The notes beneath the pieces are model-generated. The model was given only the letters and a program-made list of their open reading frames with translations, had not been told where the DNA came from and made no database searches. A program made the translations under genes and the position numbers. From the NCBI RefSeq assembly GCF_001861355.1, contig NZ_MASN01000035.1, positions 124,001 to 188,000 of the forward strand: DNA of 64,000 nt, in the 5' to 3' direction. The DNA comes from Natrialba sp. SSL1 (GTDB taxonomy: Archaea; Halobacteriota; Halobacteria; Halobacteriales; Natrialbaceae). Shown here piece after piece: positions 8,254-16,009 of this stretch (position 1 is the first letter of the stretch; each line of letters begins with the position of its first letter).

Positions 8254-10062
8254 CTACTCGACGGTCACACTCTTTGCCAGATTCCGCGGCTTGTCGATCG
8301 GCCGGTCAAGCAGTTCCGCCGCGTGGTAGGAGACGAGCTGGAGCTGCACGTTCGCCAGCAGCCCCGCCCAGACCGGATGCGTTGCCGGCACCGAGAGGTG
8401 CTCGTCCGCCACGTCGACGAGCGCGTGCTCTTCCGGCCCGACCGCGACGATCGGCGCGCCGCGGGACTGCGCTTCGATCGCGTTCGTCTTCGTCTTCTCG
8501 TCGCCGTCACCCGTCACCACTGCAAAGATCGGTGACGCCTCGGTCACCAGCGCCAGCGGCCCGTGCTTGAGCTGTCCCGACGCGAATCCCTCCGCGTGCT
8601 CGTAGGTGATCTCCTTGAACTTCAGCGCGCCCTCGAGTGCCACCGAGTGGCCGAGGCCGTTCCCGATGAAGAAGTACGAGTCACTGTCGAGGGTCTCTTC
8701 GGCGAGGGTCTCCGCGCGGGTGGACTCGAGTACCTGCTCGACGTACTCGGGGAGGTGCTGCAGTTCGGCGAGCATCGCGTCGCGGTCCGCGGCGGGGGTG
8801 GTCTCGGGAACGTCGGCGGCGATGCGCTGGGTGAGCAGCGAGAGGGTGACCGCCTGCGAGGAGTAGGTCTTGGTCGCGGCGACGCCGACCTCGGGACCGG
8901 CGCGGATGTAAACCGCGTCGTCGGCCTCGCGAGAGATGGTCGAGCCGACGACGTTGGTAACGGCGAGCGAGCGTGCGCCGCGGTCGGTCGCGGTGCGGAC
9001 GGCGTCCAGCGTGTCTGCGGTTTCGCCGCTCTGGGTGACCGCGACGACGAGGGTGTTCTCGTCGACGGGGCCGGTCGTCGATTCGTACTCGCTCGCGCGA
9101 ATGACTTCGGTACGGAGGCCGGCCTCGCGAAGCAGCTGTGCGCCGTACATCGCGGCGTGGTAGGAGGTCCCGCAGGCGACGAACTGGACTGTTTCAATGT
9201 CTGCAAATGTGCCCGCTGGCAGGTCTTCGAACGCTACGTCGCCGTCTTCGACCCGCCCCTCGATGGTGTTCGAGAGCGCGGTCGGCTGGTTGTGGATCTC
9301 CTTCAGCATGTAGTGGTCGTACTCGCCCTTGCCGGCATCCTCCGGATCCCAGTCGACGGTGTCGACTTCGCGGTCGACCGGCTGGCCCTCGAGGTCCGTG
9401 ATCCAGTAGGCATTGGGCTCGAGCGTGACCAGGTCGCCGTCCTCGAGGTAGATGACCTCGTCCGTGTGGTCGAGAAACGCCGGCACGTCGCTCGCGAGGA
9501 ACCACTCCTCGTCGTCGAGGCCGAGGACGAGCGGCGAACCCTTTCGGGCCGCGTAGACGCGCTCCTCGCCGTCGACGATCGCGGCGATAGCGTAGCTCCC
9601 TTCGAGCGTGTCGACCGCCTGGCGGACCGCAGCCTCGGTGTCGTCGACGTCGTCGAGGTACTCGGTGATGAGGTGGGGGATGACCTCGGTGTCGGTGTCG
9701 CTCTCGAACTCGTGGCCCTTCGCCTGGAGGTCGGCCTTGAGCTCGTCGTAGTTGTCGATGACGCCGTTGTGGACGACGGCGACGTCGCCGACGGTGTCCG
9801 TGTGGGGGTGTGCGTTCTCGTCGGTTGGCGGCCCGTGGGTCGACCAGCGCGTGTGGCCGATGCCCAGGTTCCCGTGGGGCTGGCCGTCGAGCTGGGACTT
9901 GAGCTCCGAAACCTCGCCCGAGCACTTGTGGACCTTGACGCCGGAGCCGTTCTGGACGGCGATGCCGGCGGAGTCGTAGCCGCGATACTCCAGGTTTTCC
10001 AGGCCGGTGAGCAGGGTATCTGCGGCTTCGCCCTGCCCAATTCGAGCGATGATACCGCACAT
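8254..10062 (-). CDS. glmS: Glutamine-fructose-6-phosphate aminotransferase (isomerizing)
   Basis: 602 residues from ATG 10062, so the mature N terminus exposes the Cys2 nucleophile (MCGIIARIG). It makes glucosamine-6-phosphate from fructose-6-phosphate and glutamine in the cytoplasm, the entry to amino-sugar nucleotides. The Ntn glutaminase domain (GHTRWSTHGPPTDENAHPH, HNGVIDNYDELK) is followed by two SIS domains (TQSGETADT, ATKTYSSQ, SYFFIGNGLGHSVALEGALKFKE) and the conserved C terminus (RPIDKPRNLAKSVTVE). All active-site blocks are intact. Its start codon overlaps the stop (TAATG) of a doubtful upstream frame. It supplies the amino sugar for the dehydrogenase and glycosyltransferases downstream. 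Confidence 0.98.
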   Translation of the reverse strand: MCGIIARIGQGEAADTLLTGLENLEYRGYDSAGIAVQNGSGVKVHKCSGEVSELKSQLDGQPHGNLGIGHTRWSTHGPPTDENAHPHTDTVGDVAVVHNGVIDNYDELKADLQAKGHEFESDTDTEVIPHLITEYLDDVDDTEAAVRQAVDTLEGSYAIAAIVDGEERVYAARKGSPLVLGLDDEEWFLASDVPAFLDHTDEVIYLEDGDLVTLEPNAYWITDLEGQPVDREVDTVDWDPEDAGKGEYDHYMLKEIHNQPTALSNTIEGRVEDGDVAFEDLPAGTFADIETVQFVACGTSYHAAMYGAQLLREAGLRTEVIRASEYESTTGPVDENTLVVAVTQSGETADTLDAVRTATDRGARSLAVTNVVGSTISREADDAVYIRAGPEVGVAATKTYSSQAVTLSLLTQRIAADVPETTPAADRDAMLAELQHLPEYVEQVLESTRAETLAEETLDSDSYFFIGNGLGHSVALEGALKFKEITYEHAEGFASGQLKHGPLALVTEASPIFAVVTGDGDEKTKTNAIEAQSRGAPIVAVGPEEHALVDVADEHLSVPATHPVWAGLLANVQLQLVSYHAAELLDRPIDKPRNLAKSVTVE

Positions 10063-10417
10063 TAGCCGTTCACCTCCGTTACCGCTGCCTGTGGCGACCA
10101 GACGTGCAACCACGTCGATCCCACGTGCCCTCCTGTAGTGAATTGGGTTCGACGACGATGGCGATGACGCTGGCGTTGGCGTTGCTGGTGCCCGTGTTCG
10201 CCGATCGTAGCTGTGTCTTCGGACGCGACACTGCGTTCGGACTCGCCGGTAACCGCGACTCCGCCCGCAACGTTGGTCGTCGCATCCGTCGTAATTCGGC
10301 TCGAGACAGCTGCCCGTGGATCGGTGCTGTTCAGTGTCATGGTTTTGAGCTGCGTGTACCCGTTCCGCCTACACGGCGGATCCGAGCATCTACCCGAAGC
10401 GAATCGTCCTGCAGGCA

Positions 10418-10435
10418 TTACTATAGAGCGAATAA
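10418..10435 (-). promoter_or_regulatory. TTA-10-TATA site facing glmS
   Basis: On the minus strand TTATTCGCTCTATAGTAA. It lies about 355 nt before the glmS ATG, so either glmS has a long leader or a small unrecognised gene lies between. Confidence 0.45.
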
Positions 10436-10800
10436 GACGGTCGTCCTGAGAGACAGACGACGAAGACGTTCCCCAGAACCAGAACGACACGGTCTGAAGC
10501 GGACGATAGTACGCTTCTCGCGGTTCTGTTAGGTGCCCGTCACTCCGCGACGCTTACGTGTCGTCGCCCACTGACGGGTTCTTCGTCGACGGAGTCGTTC
10601 GCACTGTTTCACACAGTACATTCCTGTTTATCAGGCTGGTAAGAGGCTTCTCAGGCAGTTTGTGGAAATCCGTCACCGACCGTTCGGTCAGCGGTCGCTG
10701 CCTCGTAGGTAGTGGACCGAACAGCTCACAACACGGGAGAGAACCAGTGTGTCGCCGTGAACGCGACGAACGGTTTGGCTGGTAGTCCTCTCTATGAAAC

Positions 10801-10841
10801 GCGGAGACGACTGCATCTGGAATGCGGAGACGACTGCATCT
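10801..10841. repeat. 18-bp direct repeat, two copies
   Basis: GCGGAGACGACTGCATCT occurs exactly at 10801-10818 and 10824-10841, five bases apart. No associated gene is seen. Confidence 0.85.
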
Positions 10842-11013
10842 CCGAGAACGGAGAAACGTCGGCGAAACCGTACTGCCGCGCCTCTGACACGCACGACACT
10901 GCACAGCGGCGTCGTTTCGTCGTTCGCCGTTTGCTGTTCGTCGGTGGTCGATCGTCGCTCACCACTCACTACTCATCACTAGCTGCACCGTCAGAACAAG
11001 GCATCCCTTGCAA

Positions 11014-11829
11014 CTACGGCACTGGACTCGAGTTGTCGGTCGCCGTCGACGCGTCCTCACCAATCGGTCGGTCCGGGAGCGAGATCACGTTCTCTCGACC
11101 AACGGAGGTTTTCTCGATCGTGCCGTCGTCGTACATACTCGAGAGGATGCGGCTGACTTTCGACTTCGACCAGTCGGTTTCGTCGGCGATCTGGTGTTGT
11201 CGAATCTGGCCGCCGTGTTTCACGAGCAGCCGGACGACACGTCCTTCGTCGCTGAGTAGCTCTGGTGGTGTGTCAGCGGAGACGAGGTTCTCGTAGGAGC
11301 GTGCCTGGCCGGATTCGGACTCAGTACCGGTTGCTCCGGCGGCTCCGGCAGTGGGTCGTGTCTCTGTGGGTGCGTTCGCATTCGTCTTCGCGGATGCGCT
11401 CGCACGTGCAGCGTTTGCGCCAGCGGGATGCTGTGGGTCTGTTGAACCGGGAGTGGGCGCAGAGCCGGTTCCGGAGCCGGAGCCGGTGCCGGAATCAGCG
11501 CCACCGGTCCGAGTTCCGGTGCCAGTCTGTCGGACAAGCGCTCCGAAATCGTCGACGGAGAACGCTTGCACGACGCGGATACCGACCAGGAGGGCGATCA
11601 TCAGGAACAGAATCGCGATGAGTGACACCTCCCAGGTCGACGCATCACGGATCGTCGACAGCCAGTACGACGATCCTCCTGCCGTTTCGCCCAACCCTGA
11701 GAAGGGTATCGTCGCTTCGACCGTGTACGCGTCGACTGCAGCGGCCGGAACCGAGCCGGTGACGGATTCGGGGCTCCTCACCGATGCGTGCGGTCCGGCG
11801 CTAATCTGGATACTGGGTAGTGGTGCCAT
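11014..11829 (-). CDS. Membrane-anchored winged-helix regulator
   Basis: 271 residues. A short N-terminal part is followed by one transmembrane helix (about 66-88, VSLIAILFLMIALLVGIRVV), a Gly/Thr/Ala-rich linker (about 100-185) and a C-terminal MarR-like winged helix (about 190-255). Key wHTH pieces are LLSDEGRVVRLLVKHGG, QHQIADETDWSKSKVSRIL and DDGTIEKTSVGRENVI. This order is common in haloarchaeal membrane-bound regulators, with the DNA-binding domain inside. It is divergent from the UDP-sugar dehydrogenase operon, so it probably senses an envelope signal and controls that operon (inference). The start is uncertain; the N terminus could be truncated. Confidence 0.85.
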   Translation of the reverse strand: MAPLPSIQISAGPHASVRSPESVTGSVPAAAVDAYTVEATIPFSGLGETAGGSSYWLSTIRDASTWEVSLIAILFLMIALLVGIRVVQAFSVDDFGALVRQTGTGTRTGGADSGTGSGSGTGSAPTPGSTDPQHPAGANAARASASAKTNANAPTETRPTAGAAGATGTESESGQARSYENLVSADTPPELLSDEGRVVRLLVKHGGQIRQHQIADETDWSKSKVSRILSSMYDDGTIEKTSVGRENVISLPDRPIGEDASTATDNSSPVP

Positions 11830-12024
11830 GGTTTCGCGCTTCTGTCTCTGGATCGCTCGTTCTGTGTCTGTCGCGGCCTATCGGACCGAGACGTAGACGT
11901 GGTTGTATGCGTGCGTACCCGGTTGCCCGGCTGCGTCGGAGTTCCACTCCGAATCGCACGACGGTCACGACGACCGCATCGACACTGCACGGTGTGGCAC
12001 CTTCATTATGGGTCGATACAAGCA

Positions 12025-12045
12025 GGTTTAGCGGACTGCTAAGCC
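12025..12045. promoter_or_regulatory. Imperfect palindrome, possible operator
   Basis: GGTTTAGC and GCTAAGCC arms (one mismatch) are separated by 5 bases. It lies between the two divergent promoters and could be the binding site of the adjacent winged-helix protein. This is speculative. Confidence 0.3.
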
Positions 12046-12136
12046 GATCTGTCGCCGACATTCTGGCAGAGCGCCAAACCACCCTCGAGAGACGCTAGTA
12101 GCCCACATCTCGTTCCCGTCCGATCACTGCAACAGT

Positions 12137-12154
12137 TTATCAGCGCTATAGTAA
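12137..12154 (+). promoter_or_regulatory. TTA-10-TATA promoter site of the dehydrogenase operon
   Basis: TTATCAGCGCTATAGTAA. It lies about 205 nt before the ATG at 12357, implying a leader of roughly 180 nt. Confidence 0.5.
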
Positions 12155-12356
12155 ACCGCTCATCCCTGCTTGTCCGGATCGAGACCAGTCCCGCTTCGGT
12201 GGGACCGCGGATGAATCCGTGTCTCGGGCACGAACGACACGGACCTGACCGAAATCGAACGGAACCGACTCGCAATCGATCCAACTCGAATCCGAAACCG
12301 AACCCAACCGCCGGCACACACCGGGTGCGCCGGAGACGAACTCAGAGAGGACACCC

Positions 12357-13763
12357 ATGACACCGACAATCAGCGACACCGAGAACCGATCGGACGACCG
12401 ACTGCACGGCCACCAGGTACTCGAGCACCGCAGCTCGGAGACGACCACGCTCGAACACGTCGACGAAGACCACCACACCCGGGAAGCGACCATCTGCGTC
12501 GTCGGACTCGGCTACGTCGGCCTCCCACTCGCGGTCGGCTTCGCCCAGTCGGACTACCAGGTTATCGGCTACGATGTCGACAAATCCACCGTCGAACAGC
12601 TCAAAGACGGTGAAGACACGACCGGCGACCTCACGGACGAGGCCGTCCAGAACGACGACATCTCCTACACCACGAACGCGGGCGCGATCAGCGACGCCGA
12701 GTACGTCGTCATCGCCGTTCCGACGCCGATCCGGGACGACGATCGTCCCGACCTGAGCTACGTCGAAAGCGCCGGCCAGACCGTCGGCTCGAAGATGAGC
12801 GCCGGCACGACAGTCGTACTCGAGTCCACCGTCTATCCGGGCTCGACCCGCGAGGTACTCATCCCGGCACTCGAGGAGACCTCCGGGATGACTGCCGGCG
12901 AGGACTTCTTCGTCGGCTACTCGCCCGAGCGTGCGACGCCGGGCGACGAGGAACACGGCCTCTCAGATGTCGTCAAGGTCGTCAGCGGCCAGACTGAGGC
13001 AGTTCTCGACGACGTGGCAGAGCTCTACGGCTCCGTCGTCGACGCGGGCGTTCACCGCGCGCCATCGATCGAGGTCGCCGAGGCGTCGAAGGTCGTCGAG
13101 AACACCCAGCGGGATCTGAACATCGCGTTCGTCAACGAGCTCTCGGTTGCACTCGAGCACATGGATGTCGATACGCAGGACGTGCTCGATGCCGCCGGCA
13201 CGAAGTGGAACTTCCACGACTACCAGCCCGGCCTCGTCGGCGGGCACTGCATCCCGGTCGATCCGTACTTCCTCTCCTACCGCTCCGCACAGGAGGGCTT
13301 CGAGCCGGAACTGATGCAGATGGGGCGGAAGGTCAACGAGTCGATGCCGGGCCACGTCGCCGACCTGACGATCAAGGCGCTCAACAAGTGCCACAAGACG
13401 CTCCGGGACAGCCGCGTACTCGTCCTTGGACTCTCCTACAAGCCCGGCGTCGGCGACCTGCGCAGTTCGAAGGTTTCGAACGTCGTCGACACCCTGAACG
13501 AGTACGACATCCACCTCGAGGGCTTCGACCCGATCGCGAACCACGAGGCGGCCCGCGAGACGTTCGATCTCGAGGTCCAGGAACAACTCTCGTTCGAAGG
13601 CTTCGACGCAATCGTGCTCGCGACGCCCCACGAGGAGTTCACCGAGATGGACCTGGAGGCAGTTGCGAGCGAGCTCGACGACGATCCCGCGCTGGTCGAT
13701 GTCGCCGGTGCGATCGACGAGAACGAGGCCGTGGACGCCGGCTTCACCTACCGGAGAGTATGA
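12357..13763 (+). CDS. UDP-sugar dehydrogenase (UDP-GlcNAc/ManNAc-type, WecC/TviB-like)
   Basis: 468 residues. It oxidises the C6 hydroxyl of a UDP-sugar twice with NAD to give a uronic acid. A polar N-terminal extension of about 45 residues precedes the Rossmann motif GLGYVGLPLA. Other motifs are VIAVPTP, ESTVYPGSTREV, EASKVVENTQRDLNIAFVNEL, the catalytic GGHCIPVDPY (Cys298), and the C-terminal domain LGLSYKPGVGDLRSSK. The DPYFLSYRSAQ context resembles N-acetyl-hexosaminuronate dehydrogenases more than simple UDP-glucose dehydrogenase. The exact substrate cannot be told from sequence alone. It is first in an operon with tight downstream coupling (13763/13760 overlap). Confidence 0.93.
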   Translation: MTPTISDTENRSDDRLHGHQVLEHRSSETTTLEHVDEDHHTREATICVVGLGYVGLPLAVGFAQSDYQVIGYDVDKSTVEQLKDGEDTTGDLTDEAVQNDDISYTTNAGAISDAEYVVIAVPTPIRDDDRPDLSYVESAGQTVGSKMSAGTTVVLESTVYPGSTREVLIPALEETSGMTAGEDFFVGYSPERATPGDEEHGLSDVVKVVSGQTEAVLDDVAELYGSVVDAGVHRAPSIEVAEASKVVENTQRDLNIAFVNELSVALEHMDVDTQDVLDAAGTKWNFHDYQPGLVGGHCIPVDPYFLSYRSAQEGFEPELMQMGRKVNESMPGHVADLTIKALNKCHKTLRDSRVLVLGLSYKPGVGDLRSSKVSNVVDTLNEYDIHLEGFDPIANHEAARETFDLEVQEQLSFEGFDAIVLATPHEEFTEMDLEAVASELDDDPALVDVAGAIDENEAVDAGFTYRRV

Positions 13764-13951
13764 CGGGACGGGGGGACGCGATTGTGGTGATGATACTGGT
13801 GACTGAAACGGGGATGGCGGACGCTCGATCGGCAGCAGAGAGCGGCCGTGCCGCTGATTCACGGGCACAGCCAGCGCCAGCACCGACGACGACGCCACCC
13901 AACTCGGTGCCAGCCACAGGAACACACCCAGACAGCACGGAGGACACATAA
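13760..13951 (+). CDS. Possible small translationally coupled protein, 63 aa
   Basis: The ATG overlaps the dehydrogenase stop (ATGA), and its own stop overlaps the next ATG (TAATG). This spacing is typical of coupled archaeal genes. The peptide starts MTGRGDAIVVMILVTETG and then becomes Ala/Pro/Thr/Ser-rich with no recognisable domain. It may be a real small protein or just a translated bridge that keeps ribosomes moving to the DUF354 gene. Confidence 0.35.
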   Translation: MTGRGDAIVVMILVTETGMADARSAAESGRAADSRAQPAPAPTTTPPNSVPATGTHPDSTEDT

Positions 13952-15018
13952 TGCGCATCATCGTCACGATCCAGCACCCCGGCCACGTCCACTTCTTCCG
14001 GAACGCGATCGAGAAACTCGAGTGCCGCGGCCACGAGGTCCACGTCTTCGCCCGCGAGAGTAGCGTCGCGGTCGCCTTGCTCGAGGGCTACGACATCGAC
14101 CACGAGGTGCTGGCCGGCGACGCGGACTCGCTTGCGTCGCTCGCGGCGGTACAGGCAACGTACGAGGCGAAACTCCTCCGCCGAGCGCGGTCGATCGACC
14201 CCGACGTAATCACCGCGATCGGCGGCGTCGCCGCAGCACACGTCGCGACGGCGCTTCGCGCGAAAAGCGTCGTCTTCTACGACACCGAACACGCGACGCT
14301 CATCACGAAACTGGGCTACCCGTTCGCCGACGTGATCTGCACGCCGGCGTGCTATCGCGAGGAAATCGGTGCGAAGCAGGTCACCTACCCCGGCTACCAC
14401 GAACTGGCCTACCTCCATCCCGACCGATTCGAGCCAGATCCAAGCGTACTCGAGTTGGCCGGCGTCGAGCGCGACGAGACCATCGCCGTCGTCCGCCTCA
14501 GTAGCTGGGAGGCCTCCCACGACGTGGGCCACGGCGGCTTCGACGATCCGCGCGAGGTCGTCGACCAACTCGAGGACGCGGGCGCGACGGTCCTTCTGAC
14601 GGCAGAGGGCGAGCCACCTGACGACCTGGCCGAGTACCAACTCGAGACGCCGCCCGAACTGATGCACGACCTGCTCGCCTTCGCGGACGTCGTCGTCGGC
14701 GAAGGAGCGACGACTGCGGCCGAAGCCGCCGTGCTCGGCACGCCCTCGGTCTACGTAAACTCGCTCTCGCTCGGCTACACGGCCGAACTCGACTCGGAGT
14801 ACGGTCTCCTCTTCGAGTTCAACGACGAAGATCGGCACGTCCGGGCACTCGAGCAGGCAGTGTCGATCGTCGAGCGCGACGACGAGCCGTGGGCGGCGCG
14901 ACGCGAGCGCTTGCTCGCAGAGCGCGTCGACGTGACGAACGTAATCGTACAGGCACTCGAGACGACTGCACGCGGCGAGCGACCGGAGCAGCCGTCGCTT
15001 GCGACGAACCCCGGCTAG
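13951..15018 (+). CDS. DUF354 protein, GT-B-like putative glycosyltransferase
   Basis: 355 residues of the DUF354 family, which has a UDP-GlcNAc 2-epimerase/GT-B-like double Rossmann fold. Visible features are the start MRIIVTIQHPGHVHFFRNAI, FARESSV, AIGGVAAAHVATAL, a VFYDTEHA block, the centre VVRLSSWEASHDVG, and the nucleotide-sugar-binding end VVVGEGATTAAEAAVLGTPSVYV. Members are found in archaeal polysaccharide loci. The reaction has not been proven for the family, so transfer or epimerisation of an activated amino sugar is an inference. It lies between the dehydrogenase and a GT4 gene in the same operon. Its start is coupled to the previous frame. Confidence 0.88.
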   Translation: MRIIVTIQHPGHVHFFRNAIEKLECRGHEVHVFARESSVAVALLEGYDIDHEVLAGDADSLASLAAVQATYEAKLLRRARSIDPDVITAIGGVAAAHVATALRAKSVVFYDTEHATLITKLGYPFADVICTPACYREEIGAKQVTYPGYHELAYLHPDRFEPDPSVLELAGVERDETIAVVRLSSWEASHDVGHGGFDDPREVVDQLEDAGATVLLTAEGEPPDDLAEYQLETPPELMHDLLAFADVVVGEGATTAAEAAVLGTPSVYVNSLSLGYTAELDSEYGLLFEFNDEDRHVRALEQAVSIVERDDEPWAARRERLLAERVDVTNVIVQALETTARGERPEQPSLATNPG

Positions 15019-15031
15019 TGTGAGTGTGACA

Positions 15032-16009
15032 ATGAAGGTACTTCAGGTAGTGACCACGCCACGACCGTTTTTCGACCAGCAGGTGTCGGTACTCGAAGAG
15101 CGCGGCGTCGACTGTACGGTGGTCGGTGTGCCGGGCGAACACCACGGTGATTCGGGCCGGACGCCTGTCGACTACGCGCGCTTTTACCCGCGAATCCTCG
15201 CCGAACTCCGCTCGGACGAGTACGATCTGGTGCACGCGAACTACGGGCTCGTTGCCCCTTTCGTGCTCGCTCAGCCGACCCGACCGGTCGTCCTGACGCT
15301 GTGGGGAACGGACCTCATGGCCGACCAGGAGTGGCTCCGATCGCTCAGCCGGCACGGCGCACGTCGCGCGAGCGCAACCGTCGTTCCGAGTCCGGCGATG
15401 TCGCGCCAACTCGAGATCGACCACGAGCTGATCCCCTTCGGCGTCGACACGGAGCTGTTCCGTCCGATTCCGCAGACGGAGGCTCGCGAGCACCTCGGCT
15501 GGGACGCCGATCCCGACACCAACATCGCCCTCTTTCCATACGACCGCGAGCGCGCAGTCAAGGACTTCCCGCGGGCGAAGCGTCTCGTCGACCGTTCGGG
15601 CGTCGACGTCGAACTCCGGACCGTCAGCGGCGTCGACCACGCCGAGATTCCGTACTACATGAACGCGAGCGACGTGTTGCTCGTGACCTCGAAACGCGAG
15701 AGCGGCCCGATGGTCGTCAAGGAGGCTGCGGCCTGCAATCTCCCGGTCGTCTCCACCGATGTCGGCTTCGTCGCCGAGACCGTCGAGGGGCTTCCCAACT
15801 GCTTCGTCAGCGACGAGGACGACGAGCTGGCCGTCGGGCTCACGGTTGCACTCGAGAACGGCGGTTCCTCGCAGGGTCGTGAGCGAATCGACGGGCTGAG
15901 CCTCGATTCGATGGGCGACCGGCTGGTCGACCTCTACGAGCGCCTGCTCGATCCGGCGGCGCTGTCCGGTTCGGAGGCTGTACAGCGAGGTGTCTCCAGT
16001 GGTGTATAA
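15032..16009 (+). CDS. Glycosyltransferase family 4 (group 1)
   Basis: 325 residues from ATG 15032 (MKVLQVVTTPRPFFDQQV), 13 bases after the DUF354 stop. It has a GT-B fold, with the donor-binding C-terminal half showing IPFGVDTELFRP, the phosphate/donor loop KRESGPMVVKEAAACNLPVVSTDVG (the E-x7-E region) and a C-terminal helix. It transfers a sugar from a nucleotide donor at the inner membrane face. The substrate is not determinable. It overlaps the following membrane glycosyltransferase by 20 bases. Slightly shorter than typical (about 370), because the N-terminal half is compact. Confidence 0.92.
   Translation: MKVLQVVTTPRPFFDQQVSVLEERGVDCTVVGVPGEHHGDSGRTPVDYARFYPRILAELRSDEYDLVHANYGLVAPFVLAQPTRPVVLTLWGTDLMADQEWLRSLSRHGARRASATVVPSPAMSRQLEIDHELIPFGVDTELFRPIPQTEAREHLGWDADPDTNIALFPYDRERAVKDFPRAKRLVDRSGVDVELRTVSGVDHAEIPYYMNASDVLLVTSKRESGPMVVKEAAACNLPVVSTDVGFVAETVEGLPNCFVSDEDDELAVGLTVALENGGSSQGRERIDGLSLDSMGDRLVDLYERLLDPAALSGSEAVQRGVSSGV

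Larger units (their letters stand above)
10063..11013. other. Long unassigned region between glmS and HTH protein
   Basis: 950 bases with no gene I can support. It holds a promoter-like site facing glmS (10418-10435 minus) and an 18-bp direct repeat (10801/10824). A frame of about 92 codons ending at the glmS start (10062-10340, minus) has Arg/His-rich composition (QRQRQRHRHRRR) unlike real neighbours. The region may contain decayed genes or a long glmS leader. Confidence 0.45.
11830..12356. other. Divergent regulatory region upstream of dehydrogenase operon
   Basis: 527 bases between the membrane regulator and the dehydrogenase. It holds a CATAATGA box facing the regulator (about 12004-12011, minus), an imperfect palindrome at 12025-12045, and the promoter site at 12137-12154 facing the operon. 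I see no gene. Confidence 0.5.

Noticed and set aside
8563-10065. Long plus-strand frame (500 codons) opposite glmS
   Set aside because: Antisense shadow; glmS on the minus strand has all catalytic motifs, and the plus-strand peptide has no known domain.
10062-10340. Minus-strand frame of about 92 codons ending at the glmS start
   Set aside because: Stop/start overlap is suggestive, but the peptide is Arg/His/Gln-rich with no acidic bias or domain, so I left it as unassigned.
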